Shown here: piece by piece, positions 49,065 to 57,161 of the stretch
Layout: every line of letters starts with the position of its first letter
Numbering within the stretch: the stretch's first letter is position 1
Assembly: GCA_027486255.1 (NCBI GenBank)
Contig: JAIXPL010000050.1
Location: 1 to 64,000, forward strand
DNA length: 64,000 nt
Direction of reading: 5' to 3'
DNA from: Comamonadaceae bacterium
GTDB lineage: Bacteria > Pseudomonadota > Gammaproteobacteria > Burkholderiales > Burkholderiaceae_C
The notes under the pieces: model-generated
The model's database searches: none
Told to the model about the DNA's origin: nothing
The model's input: the letters and a program-made list of their open reading frames with translations, nothing else
Translations under genes and position numbers: made by a program

Positions 49065-51199
49065 GCGGCGACTCCTTGGGGTGCGGAAGAGGATGAAGAG
49101 GAGGGCAGCCCCTGCTGGCGCGGAGCCGCCAGGCGCTGCAGCACGGCGTCCCGGGGCCCGTCCATCACCACCTGGTGGCCGGCCATGACGATGAGCCGAT
49201 CGACCAGGCGCAAGAGCTCGGGCTTGTGCGTGACCAGCACCAGCACGTCTTCGGGCTGTAGCGTGTGCGCCAAGGCCTTGATGATCTGCTGCTCCAGCGC
49301 CCCGTCCATGGAGGCGGTGGGTTCGTCCAGCAGCCAGATGCGCGGGCGCCGCAAAAACACCCGGGTGAGGTTGGCCAGTTGTCGCTGGCCAGACGACAGG
49401 CCCAGCCCGCCTTCATGAATGGGCTGCTGCAAGCCCTTGGGATGGGTGGCCACCACAGATTGCATGAGGCCAGTCAGGCGCGCGGCCTCCAGGATGGCCT
49501 CATCGCCGGGATCGATCAGGCCCAACACCAGGTTCTCGCGCAAGGTGCCGGAAAACAGTCGCCCTTCCTGCTGCAGGTAGCCGACGCACTCGGCCAGCAC
49601 GGGCTTGGAAATGTGCGCGAGGTCCAGGCCATCGAGCTTGACCATGCCGGCCTGCGGCTTGCACATGCCGCTGAGCAGGCGCAGCAGCGTGGTCTTGCCG
49701 GCGCCCACAGGGCCGAGCACGCCGATCTTCTCGCCGGGCTGGATCTGCAGCTGCTCGATCGCCAGGGCCTGGCCCTGGCCGTAACTAACGGCCACCTCTT
49801 CGAGGCTGAAGTGCCCATGGATGGCCTGGGGCACGATGGCCTGCTCATGGCCGTGGTGGTCGTCCTGCAGCGCCCAGAGGCGATCGAGCCCCTGCAGCGC
49901 CGAGCGCGTGTGGGCCCACTGGATGAGCCGCTCCGGCAGGGTCACCACCGGCGCGAGCACGCGCCCGGAGAGGATGGAGCAGGCGATCAGGCCGCCCATG
50001 GTGAGTTCGCCACGCGAAATTTGCAGGGCGCCCACGGCCACCATCAGCACATAAGACAACTGCTGGAAGGCCGCACCAGCGTACTGGGCGTGCTCACTCA
50101 GGCGCCGCAAGTGCTGATCAACATCACGCGCTTCGTTCGTGATACCGATCCAGCGCGAGAGCATGCGCCAGCCGCTCTGGCCCGACTTGATGGTTTCCGC
50201 GCCTTCCACCGTCTCCACCAGCAGGCCGGTCTTGAAGTTGCCGGCGGCGTGGGCCTGATTGCTCAGGGCCTCGACACGCCGGCGCAGCAACAGGCCCATG
50301 GACAAGGCCAAGACGAAGAGCACCAGAGGAATGGCCGCGAGCCAGCCACCCACCCAGGCAATGACGGCCAGAAAAACCAGGGCAAAGGGCAGATCGATCA
50401 TCACCTGCGAGGTGAGCGAAGTCAGAAAGCTGCGCACCGACTCGTAGCCCTTGAGCTGGCCGGCCAGACTGCCCACGCTGCGCGGCAGCTGGTCGAGGCG
50501 AATGGCCAAAAAGCGGGTGTAGACCTCGCGGGCCAGTTGCCGGTCGACGCGCTCGACCAGCTGCTCGAAGAGCTGCGCGCGGGCCAGCTTGGCCAGGATT
50601 TCAAACACCATGGCCAGCAACACGCCGATGGTGAGCACCCACAGCGTCTGGCTGGCGCCCGTGGGCACGACGCGGTCGTAGACCTGCATGCTGTAGAAGG
50701 AAACAGCCAGGGCAATAAGGTTGATCATCAGGCCCGCCACCACAGCCTCTACCCAGACGCGCTTGCGGGCAAACAGCTCACGCCAGATCAAACGGTAAAC
50801 CGCGCTGGAGGCCACCTCATAAGGCCGGGCCAGGCGAAGCTTGGCCACCAGGGCGCCCCGCAGGTCGTCAAGGGCGGTTTCCGTCCAGCGCTGGGTGCTG
50901 GCGTCAAAGTGCTCGACCAGCCAGGCGTTTTGGGCCGTGCGCCCACGCAAGAGACCCCATCCGCCCTCTTTCTGGTGGATCAGGCAGGGGCCCACAGAGG
51001 GATCCATCGAGGCGGCATCGATCCAGCGCGGCTTGGGCAGCTGCAGTGCCGACATCCAGCGCGCCAGCTGCTCGCGCGGCAAAGCGGCTGGCGCTGGCGC
51101 GCCCTCGTGGGGCTCGAGCACGGCCTGCAGGGCCAGGCGGTCCACTGGTTCGGCCTGGAGCTGGGCCAGGCGCAAAAGCAAAGGCAGGCAAGGATTCAT
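49061..51199 (-). CDS. Type I secretion ABC permease/ATPase (LapB/RTX-exporter type)
   Basis: A 712-residue exporter half-transporter. The N-terminal 130 residues form a C39-like domain without the catalytic cysteine, as in RTX exporters. Six membrane helices follow, with the LapB-like FYSMQVYDRVVPTGA loop, then the nucleotide-binding domain. Walker A is GPVGAGKTT (about 496-504), the signature is LSSGQRQ (about 598-604), Walker B WLLDEPT and the H-loop VTHK. A serine-rich tail ends the protein. A GGAGG site precedes the ATG, 13 bases after the tolC-like stop. Confidence 0.93.
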   Translation of the reverse strand: MNPCLPLLLRLAQLQAEPVDRLALQAVLEPHEGAPAPAALPREQLARWMSALQLPKPRWIDAASMDPSVGPCLIHQKEGGWGLLRGRTAQNAWLVEHFDASTQRWTETALDDLRGALVAKLRLARPYEVASSAVYRLIWRELFARKRVWVEAVVAGLMINLIALAVSFYSMQVYDRVVPTGASQTLWVLTIGVLLAMVFEILAKLARAQLFEQLVERVDRQLAREVYTRFLAIRLDQLPRSVGSLAGQLKGYESVRSFLTSLTSQVMIDLPFALVFLAVIAWVGGWLAAIPLVLFVLALSMGLLLRRRVEALSNQAHAAGNFKTGLLVETVEGAETIKSGQSGWRMLSRWIGITNEARDVDQHLRRLSEHAQYAGAAFQQLSYVLMVAVGALQISRGELTMGGLIACSILSGRVLAPVVTLPERLIQWAHTRSALQGLDRLWALQDDHHGHEQAIVPQAIHGHFSLEEVAVSYGQGQALAIEQLQIQPGEKIGVLGPVGAGKTTLLRLLSGMCKPQAGMVKLDGLDLAHISKPVLAECVGYLQQEGRLFSGTLRENLVLGLIDPGDEAILEAARLTGLMQSVVATHPKGLQQPIHEGGLGLSSGQRQLANLTRVFLRRPRIWLLDEPTASMDGALEQQIIKALAHTLQPEDVLVLVTHKPELLRLVDRLIVMAGHQVVMDGPRDAVLQRLAAPRQQGLPSSSSSSAPQGVAA

Positions 51200-51212
51200 T
51201 GCAGAGCCTCCT

Positions 51213-52511
51213 TCATGGGCGTGCCGGCTGGGCCGAGGCTGGCACGGCGGCCAGCAGGGCCGGCAGGCCCTCGGCGAGCACGGCTAGGCGCCACTGGGCG
51301 ACCCGCTGCCCCACCTCGGCATCGGCCAGCGCGGTCTGTGCCTGCGCCAGTTCCCGGGCGGCATTCATCACCTCCACCCAGGTCTTGCGGCCATTGCGGA
51401 ACTGCCGGGCCCAGGAATCAACCATGGCTTGCGTCCAGCCCAAGCCCGCTCGCAAGCTGCGCTCGCGCGCCTGCAGGGACAGCAGCTGGATCTGCTCCAC
51501 GCTCACCTGCTCATTCAGGTTGCGGCGGCTGACCTCCATCTCGGCCTGCATGGCCTGCTGGCGGGCCAGCACGGCATCGATGCCGGCCGTGGCAGACAGG
51601 CCAGCCCCTGGGCTGAAGGACAGGCCCAGGAACAAGCGGTTGCCCGAACTCGCGCCGGTGGCGCTGTAGCTGCCCTGCTGATGCTCAGCGCGGACATACA
51701 CCTCGGGCATGCGCTGTGCCTTGCGCAGCTGCAGCTCCATGTCCTGTTGCTTCATCTGAGCCTGCAGCTTCAGGGCCGTGGGGCTGTGGCGCCAGGCAAG
51801 CTCGAGCAGGGCGGGCAGCTCGTCACGCAGCGGCCGGGGGGGCACCACAAAAGAGGCCAGGCGGGCAGGCTCCAGGCGCTGGCCAGCCAGCTGCTCAAAG
51901 CGTGCCAGCGCGGCCGCCAGCTGAGCCTGAGCGCCGGCCAGGTCAGCGCGGACCTGCTCGAGCCGGCTTTGGGCCAGCACCTCATCGGCCTCGGCAGACA
52001 GGCCCGCTTCCACGCGGCGGCGAATGAGATCGCGCAATTGCTCGTGCGCCTGCAGGACCTCGCGCTGGATCTGCACCTTCTGCTCGCCCAGCTTCCATTC
52101 GCCCCAGGTCTGCAGGGCGCGCAAGGCCAGGGTCTGGCGCGATTCCTCTACCTGGGCCTGGGCGGCGGCCACGGCCGCCTCAGCACGCGAGACGCCGGCG
52201 CTCAGGCGACCGCCCGTCCACACGGGCTGCTGGAGCCTGAAGGTGGTGACACGGCCGTCCTTGCTGTAGAGGGCATCGTTCTTGGCCGCATTCACCTGCT
52301 CTGTGGACACCGAAGGGGTGGGATAGAACTGCCAGTTGGCACCGCGCAGCTCGGCCTGGGCGCCGTCAACCAGGCGGCTTTGGCTCTGCAGGCTGGGGTG
52401 GCCTTCCATCACCAGGGTGAGCAATTCGGCCACACCGGCCGCCTGCGCTGGCCGGCACAGCAGCATGAGCAAACCCGCCAGCCAAAGCCATCTCGTGAAG
52501 TTCAATGCCAT
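51213..52511 (-). CDS. TolC-family outer-membrane channel
   Basis: Outer-membrane factor of 432 residues, the exit duct of the secretion system. It has a signal peptide (FTRWLWLAGLLMLLCRPAQAA), then two repeats of long coiled helices with TolC-type periodicity and the paired strand segments (FYPTPSVSTEQVN and SGNRLFLGLSFSPGAG). It heads the tolC-ABC-HlyD-GT41 operon. I chose ATG 52511; an ATG at 52520 and a TTG at 52529 are in the same frame. The upstream 110 bases are strikingly AT-rich for this window. Confidence 0.9.
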   Translation of the reverse strand: MALNFTRWLWLAGLLMLLCRPAQAAGVAELLTLVMEGHPSLQSQSRLVDGAQAELRGANWQFYPTPSVSTEQVNAAKNDALYSKDGRVTTFRLQQPVWTGGRLSAGVSRAEAAVAAAQAQVEESRQTLALRALQTWGEWKLGEQKVQIQREVLQAHEQLRDLIRRRVEAGLSAEADEVLAQSRLEQVRADLAGAQAQLAAALARFEQLAGQRLEPARLASFVVPPRPLRDELPALLELAWRHSPTALKLQAQMKQQDMELQLRKAQRMPEVYVRAEHQQGSYSATGASSGNRLFLGLSFSPGAGLSATAGIDAVLARQQAMQAEMEVSRRNLNEQVSVEQIQLLSLQARERSLRAGLGWTQAMVDSWARQFRNGRKTWVEVMNAARELAQAQTALADAEVGQRVAQWRLAVLAEGLPALLAAVPASAQPARP

Positions 52512-52585
52512 CTCGCACATCCCACTCAAAACAAAAACAGCGGGGCCAGGCCAGTCCCGCTTCGACGAAAAACCACATCTCTTTC

Positions 52586-52602
52586 AAACAACCGGGTTGT
52601 TT
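52586..52602. promoter_or_regulatory. Perfect palindrome upstream of the secretion operon
   Basis: AAACAACC-G-GGTTGTTT, perfect 8-base arms around one base, 75 bases before the tolC-like start, inside an AT-rich region. On the minus strand no T-run follows it, so an operator is more likely than a terminator. A spaced TTGTTC ... GAACAA pair lies about 30 bases further upstream. No regulator is identified. Confidence 0.45.
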
Positions 52603-52718
52603 TTAAAGATTAGTGACATTCATCATATTGTTCTAAACACGAGGCAATTTTGAACAACTATTAATTCATATAAAGAAACGCTCAGGGACAGGGGCCCGGC
52701 TGGGCTGGGGGCCGGCTT

Positions 52719-53840
52719 TCAGGGCGCGCGGCAGGTGGACGGATCGCTGAAGTAAGCCGCCGGGCCCTTAGATGCGAGCCGCTCGAGATAGCAGGGGTAG
52801 CGGCCCCCCCAGGCAAAGGCCCGCTCATCGGCCAGGAGGGCAGGCAGGATGTTCAGGTCAAGCTCGGCCAGCTGCAGGGCAGATCCGCCGGTGGCCCGCA
52901 GCAGGCCTTCGGTCAACAACAGGTCGGACAGCAGGTAGGCGGCAAAGGTGGGGGCTGCGCCCACACGGGCGGCCACTTCCTGCAAAGGCAGGGGCGCCAA
53001 CTGGCCGATGGCCCAGCGCAGATCGCCCAGCGACAGGCTCGGCACCGCCTGGGAGGGCGCCGCGCCCCGAAGCCGGGCCAGGGCGGGGGCCACGCCGCGG
53101 GTCACGGGGCGGCTCAAGGCGGTCAAGCGCACGCCGGTGCCCAGCTGAGCGGGCAGGTCGGCCAGCAGCTCATCGAGCAGGTTGCGCGCACGCTGGAGCT
53201 CGGCAGCATCCAGGGCCTCCAGCGCACAGGAAGGGGTAGAGCGCAGGGCCAGGCACAGGCGCCGATGCCAGGCCTTCTGGCCCAGCTCGGCACTGAAGGA
53301 AGAAGCGGCCCCAGCCAACTGCAAGCTGCCGCCGCCGATGTCCAGCACATGACTGGTGCTCAGGCGTGGGCCCAGCACGCGCTGGGCTGTTTCATAGGCA
53401 TAGCGGCCCTCGATCTGGGCCGGCATGACCAACACGGGCACCTGCGCCTGGGCGTGCAGGAGGCGCAACTGGTCAAGCAGGCGGGGCCCGTCCAGTTGCC
53501 AGGCCAGGCGCCAGGCTGAAAAGCCGGCGCCCAGGCGGGCACAGTCAGCGGGCCAGCGGGCCTGCCGGGGCAGTTCCTGCAGGTGGGTGATCACCTGCGG
53601 CAGCGGCTCCTCCAGGGACTGCCCTTGCCAGAGGGGCAGCAGCAGATCGATGTCGCGTCGGGGCATGGCCGCCGTGGTGCCGGGCCCGGTGGCGGCGGCG
53701 CGCACCCCGGACGAGCCCATGTCGAAGGCCACGCGGCAGGCCGGGGCCTGCGCCTGGGCCACCGCCCAACTCCAGCCGGCGGCCAGCACCAGGCCGCAAA
53801 GGATCGTCCTGGCGCGTGGCCAGGATCCACAGGCGCTCAC
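52719..53840 (-). CDS. Exported Ppx/GppA phosphatase-like protein
   Basis: A 373-residue protein with the ASKHA fold of exopolyphosphatase/guanosine pentaphosphatase: the first phosphate loop VAFDMGSSGVRAA, the acidic-helix region PAQIEGRYAYETAQ (candidate catalytic glutamate) and the second loop HVLDIGGGSLQLAG. In the usual GGGSTE the last two residues are here LQ. An apparent signal peptide (ARTILCGLVLAAGWSWAVAQAQA) precedes the fold, unusual for this cytosolic family. The GTG at 53840 overlaps the DUF4337 stop (GTGA), which sets the start well inside the ORF-track frame. Confidence 0.75.
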   Translation of the reverse strand: MSACGSWPRARTILCGLVLAAGWSWAVAQAQAPACRVAFDMGSSGVRAAATGPGTTAAMPRRDIDLLLPLWQGQSLEEPLPQVITHLQELPRQARWPADCARLGAGFSAWRLAWQLDGPRLLDQLRLLHAQAQVPVLVMPAQIEGRYAYETAQRVLGPRLSTSHVLDIGGGSLQLAGAASSFSAELGQKAWHRRLCLALRSTPSCALEALDAAELQRARNLLDELLADLPAQLGTGVRLTALSRPVTRGVAPALARLRGAAPSQAVPSLSLGDLRWAIGQLAPLPLQEVAARVGAAPTFAAYLLSDLLLTEGLLRATGGSALQLAELDLNILPALLADERAFAWGGRYPCYLERLASKGPAAYFSDPSTCRAP

Positions 53841-54412
53841 AGATGCAGGTAGCCCATCACCCCGGCCGCCAGGCCCAGGCCCGTGGCCCCATAAACGCCC
53901 AGCAGCATCCAGCGCTTGCGGGTGAGCAGGGTGATGGCCGACAGGGCGATGGCGATCTGCAGCAGCGTGGTGGCCATGGCCCAGCGCTCGTGCACATGCA
54001 TTTCCAGCTCGCTCATCTCGTTGGCGCGTTTGGCGGCGGCTTCGAGCTTTTCCGCCTCGGCCTTGATCTCGGCCTTTTCGGCCTTGTAGCGGTCGATTTC
54101 CTGGCGGAACTTCTGCTGGGCCTCGCCCTGGGTCAGCACCACCGACAACTCGGCCAGGTTTTGCTTGCTGCTCTTGGCCTGGTAGTAGTTCCACTGGTTG
54201 GACGCGGCAGTCTTCTGAATGGACGACTCGTTTTTATAAAGCAGCGCAGCGTTCTGGGAATGGCCGCCCATGTAGCCGAAGATGGCGCCCACGGTGGAGA
54301 GGATGGCCGTCAGCACCGCCAAGCGGGAGGTGAAGCTGTCGCCGCCGTGCTGGGCGACATGCTCGACCTCGTGGTCGTGGGGACCATGCACATGGAAACC
54401 GTGTCCGGACAT
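53837..54412 (-). CDS. DUF4337 membrane protein
   Basis: A 191-residue protein of the DUF4337 family, function unknown. A His-rich N-terminus (SGHGFHVHGPHDHEVEH) precedes a membrane helix (LAVLTAILSTVGAIFGYMGG). A long charged coiled coil follows (from KSSKQNLAEL to the EIKAEAEKLEAAAKR region), then two closely spaced C-terminal helices (TLLQIAIALSAITLL and LLGVYGATGLGLAAGVMG). The ATG at 54412 has a GGAG site; the ORF track extends upstream. It is translationally coupled to the exported Ppx/GppA-like gene. Confidence 0.85.
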   Translation of the reverse strand: MSGHGFHVHGPHDHEVEHVAQHGGDSFTSRLAVLTAILSTVGAIFGYMGGHSQNAALLYKNESSIQKTAASNQWNYYQAKSSKQNLAELSVVLTQGEAQQKFRQEIDRYKAEKAEIKAEAEKLEAAAKRANEMSELEMHVHERWAMATTLLQIAIALSAITLLTRKRWMLLGVYGATGLGLAAGVMGYLHL

Positions 54413-54484
54413 GAGGTTCTCCGTCTTGTTATTTAAATTTTGGGGGGCGCCTGCGGCGGCAACTGCCGAGCTTATACATGATGG

Positions 54485-54499
54485 ATAGCAACTTGCTAT
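54485..54499. promoter_or_regulatory. 15-bp perfect palindrome between DUF4337 and VOC genes
   Basis: ATAGCAA-C-TTGCTAT, 7-base arms around one base, in the 202-base divergent gap and 22 bases upstream of a TTGACA -35 element facing the VOC gene. It could be an operator; no regulator gene is adjacent. Confidence 0.4.
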
Positions 54500-54520
54500 G
54501 GCAGAGCGCGCAGACAGTAT

Positions 54521-54549
54521 TTGACAGCGCAGCCGGCCCTGCGTACGGT
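54521..54549 (+). promoter_or_regulatory. Sigma-70 promoter candidate for the VOC gene
   Basis: A perfect TTGACA is followed after 17 bases by TACGGT, a weak -10. It ends 65 bases before the VOC start codon. Confidence 0.45.
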
Positions 54550-54614
54550 TGAAGCTGACCTGAGCCCTGCCCGGCCTGCGCTTAGGACGACATACCCACC
54601 ATAAGGAGACCTCC

Positions 54615-55154
54615 ATGGGACTGCGCTTTCTTGAACACCTGCTGATCCTCACGCACGACCCTGAAGGCACGCGCGACTGGTTCGTGGAGAACCTGGGCTT
54701 TCGCAACGGCTACCACCCGGAGTTCGGCTTTCCGGTGTACTGGCTCTACATTGGCGAGCAGGACGTGATCCACATCGGCAAGGCCCGCTACTCCAACCAC
54801 CAGGACACCTACCTCAAGACCCCCACCGACGGCGACAAGGACTTCTCGGCCGCCGGTGCCATGGGCTCGGGCCGCATCGACCATCTTTGCCTGAACTGCG
54901 AGGGCATCGAGGAATTCATTGAGCGCCTGAACAAAAACGGCGTGGAGTTCAGTGAGCGCAAGGCCCACAACTCCAACCTCTACCAGCTCTTCATGCGCGA
55001 GCCGATCAACGGCATCAAGGTGGAGCTCAACTTCGCCTGGCACGAGGCTGCGCGCATCGGCCGGGTGCCCGAATGGACCGACGCCGGCGAGAACGACAAG
55101 TCGGCGTCCGAGGTGATGAGCAAGAAAGCGCCCATTCCCGCCTCGTCCTTCTGA
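54615..55154 (+). CDS. VOC-family protein (glyoxalase/dioxygenase-like)
   Basis: A 179-residue vicinal-oxygen-chelate protein with two modules. Candidate metal ligands are the histidine in RFLEHLLIL, the histidine in RIDHLCLNC and the glutamate in IKVELNF. The first module ends in GEQDVIHIG. A charged tail (NDKSASEVMSKKAPIP) follows. The substrate is unknown. A TTGACA-type promoter and a palindrome lie upstream. The two solute receptors that follow on the same strand may belong to the same transcript: 66 bases separate it from the Bug gene. Confidence 0.82.
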   Translation: MGLRFLEHLLILTHDPEGTRDWFVENLGFRNGYHPEFGFPVYWLYIGEQDVIHIGKARYSNHQDTYLKTPTDGDKDFSAAGAMGSGRIDHLCLNCEGIEEFIERLNKNGVEFSERKAHNSNLYQLFMREPINGIKVELNFAWHEAARIGRVPEWTDAGENDKSASEVMSKKAPIPASSF

Positions 55155-55220
55155 CGCGGCTGCGGGCCTGCGGGTCCGCCAGCCTTCCCCTTAGGCCCCC
55201 TCTTGAAGCAAGGATTCACG

Positions 55221-56198
55221 ATGCAACGACGAGAACTTCTGCGCTGCGGTGGCGCGGCTGCCCTGGGCTTGATCGGCGCCCGCAGCGTCCAGGCCCAGGC
55301 CTACCCACCGGGGGCCATCACCCTGGTGCTGCCACTGCAGGCCGGCAGCGCCTCCGACGTGGCGGTGCGCCACATGGTCGAGCGCCTGCGCGTGCGCATG
55401 CCGGGCAACAGCTTCGCGGTGGAGAACATCGCCGCGGCGGCCGGCCTGGTGGGGCTGGAGCGCCTGAGCCGCGCCAAACCCGATGGCCGTACCGTGGCGG
55501 CGCTGAACAACAGCATCGTCACCATCCTGCCGCACCTGCAGGGTCGGCAAATGAAGAGCGATCCGCGCCGCGACATGGTGCCCGTGGCAGGCATTGCCAA
55601 CATTCCCACCTTCTTTGCGGTGCCGGGGAACTCGCCCATCAAGTCGATCGCCGACCTGATCAAGGCCGCCAAGGCCGGGCGCGTGACCTACGCCTCCGGC
55701 GGCATCGGCAGCCCACAGCACCTGGCCACCGAAATGTTCAACGCTTACACCGGCGTCAAGCTCGAGCACGTGCCCTACCGGGGCGCCAGCCAGGCCGCGC
55801 TGGCCGTGGCCTCGGGCGAGGTGCAGCTGATGTCCATGGCCCTGTCGCTGGCCCAGCCCTTCCTGGCCGATGAACGTGTGCGGCTCATCGGCTACTGCGG
55901 CAGCGAACGACACGCCCAGTTCCGCGACATGCCCACGCTGCAGGAGGCGGGCGTGAAGGGCTACGACTACTCCTCCTGGATCGCGCTCTTCCTGCACCGC
56001 GAGGCCCCTGAAGACGCACTGGCCGAGCTGCGCCGACAAGCCCAGGCCGTGGCGCAGGACCGTGAGTTCCAGGTGCAGCTCATCCGCTCGGGCCTGGAGC
56101 CCTGGGTCCGCGACGACAAGCAGCTGACCCAGGTGGTCGAGCAGGACTACGCACGCTGGCAGAAGATCATTCGCGATGCCAACATCACCACGACCTGA
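55221..56198 (+). CDS. Tripartite tricarboxylate transporter receptor (Bug family)
   Basis: Periplasmic solute receptor of 325 residues. It has a signal sequence with twin arginine (MQRRELLRCGGAAALGLIGARSVQA), then the Bug pattern YPPGAITLVLPLQAGSASDVAVRHM, RAKPDGRTVAALNNS and VTYASGGIGSPQHL. The usual GGxxD of the first loop is changed to AGSASD. No TctAB membrane genes are adjacent. ATG 55221 follows an AAGGA site. The downstream gene begins 16 bases later. Confidence 0.88.
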   Translation: MQRRELLRCGGAAALGLIGARSVQAQAYPPGAITLVLPLQAGSASDVAVRHMVERLRVRMPGNSFAVENIAAAAGLVGLERLSRAKPDGRTVAALNNSIVTILPHLQGRQMKSDPRRDMVPVAGIANIPTFFAVPGNSPIKSIADLIKAAKAGRVTYASGGIGSPQHLATEMFNAYTGVKLEHVPYRGASQAALAVASGEVQLMSMALSLAQPFLADERVRLIGYCGSERHAQFRDMPTLQEAGVKGYDYSSWIALFLHREAPEDALAELRRQAQAVAQDREFQVQLIRSGLEPWVRDDKQLTQVVEQDYARWQKIIRDANITTT

Positions 56199-56213
56199 AC
56201 CCGAGGCCAGGCC

Positions 56214-57143
56214 GTGAGCAGCCCCCTCGTGCAGGTGGCCGGTTACCAGGGCGCAGCCTCCATCCTCACGCAAGCGCTGGCGCAGCTGGTGGCGCAGCTG
56301 GACGGCGGCCCGCTGGGTCCGGCGCAGCTGCAGGCCGATGTCACGGCCGCTGGCGAAACCGCGGGCGCTCTCTTTAACGCCGTGGAAACCGGCCAGCGAC
56401 AGATCGGCTACATGGCCTCGGGCTACTTGTCGGCGAGGGTGCCGGAATTGGCCGTGCTGGACCTGCCCTTTGCCATTGAGGACCGGCGGGCGGCCCTTGC
56501 GGCACTGGATGGTGCAGCCGGCGCCATGCTGCGCGAGGCCGTGGCCCGGCAAAGCGGTTTTCACGTGCTGGCCTTCTGGGACAACGGCTTTCGGCACATC
56601 TCCAACGCGGTGCGCCCGCTGCGCTCGCCGGCCGATTGCGCAGGCCTGGTGATCCGCACGCTCGACAGCCAGCTCTACCGCGACGCACTGGATGCCCTGG
56701 GTTTTCAGGCCCTCACCACCGATGTGAAAGAGCTGGTGCGGGTGGTGCAAGACGGCACCGTGCAAGCACAGGAAAACCCGCTGACCAATCTGCTGACCTT
56801 CGAGCTCTGGAAGCACCACCCGCACGTGAGCCTGAGTGGGCATTTCTTTGGCGTGCTGCTGCTGGTGTGCCCACGCGCCTGGTTCGACGGCCTGGACCGC
56901 GCGCAGCGCCAGGCACTAGAGGCCGCAGTGGCCCAGGCCACGGCTGGGCAACGCCAGAGCGCCGCGGCGCAGGACGCGTCCGCCCTGTCGCGACTGGCCA
57001 GCCTGGGTGTGCAGGTGCTGGGCCAGGACGCGCTGGACCTGCCAGCCCTGCAAGGCGCCACCGCCGAGGTGCGCCAGCGCTGCCTGGCCGGTTTGCCCGC
57101 CGAGCTGGTGCGCGCCTACCTGCCGCCCACGCTCGTGGGCTGA
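56214..57143 (+). CDS. TRAP-type substrate-binding protein (DctP-like) lacking a signal peptide
   Basis: A 309-residue protein with the DctP pattern: ETGQRQIGYMASGYLS, LDLPFAIEDRRAALAAL, the conserved FWDNGFRHISNAVRPLRSPADCAGLVIRT (the family arginine region), and VQAQENPLTNL. It starts GTG, 16 bases after the Bug gene. No hydrophobic signal segment is present at this start and the frame is not open upstream into one. TRAP permease genes (DctQ, DctM) are absent. It may be non-exported, or a remnant fused to regulation of the neighbouring VOC/Bug genes. Confidence 0.8.
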   Translation: MSSPLVQVAGYQGAASILTQALAQLVAQLDGGPLGPAQLQADVTAAGETAGALFNAVETGQRQIGYMASGYLSARVPELAVLDLPFAIEDRRAALAALDGAAGAMLREAVARQSGFHVLAFWDNGFRHISNAVRPLRSPADCAGLVIRTLDSQLYRDALDALGFQALTTDVKELVRVVQDGTVQAQENPLTNLLTFELWKHHPHVSLSGHFFGVLLLVCPRAWFDGLDRAQRQALEAAVAQATAGQRQSAAAQDASALSRLASLGVQVLGQDALDLPALQGATAEVRQRCLAGLPAELVRAYLPPTLVG

Positions 57144-57161
57144 AGAGTGGGCTAAAGCAAC

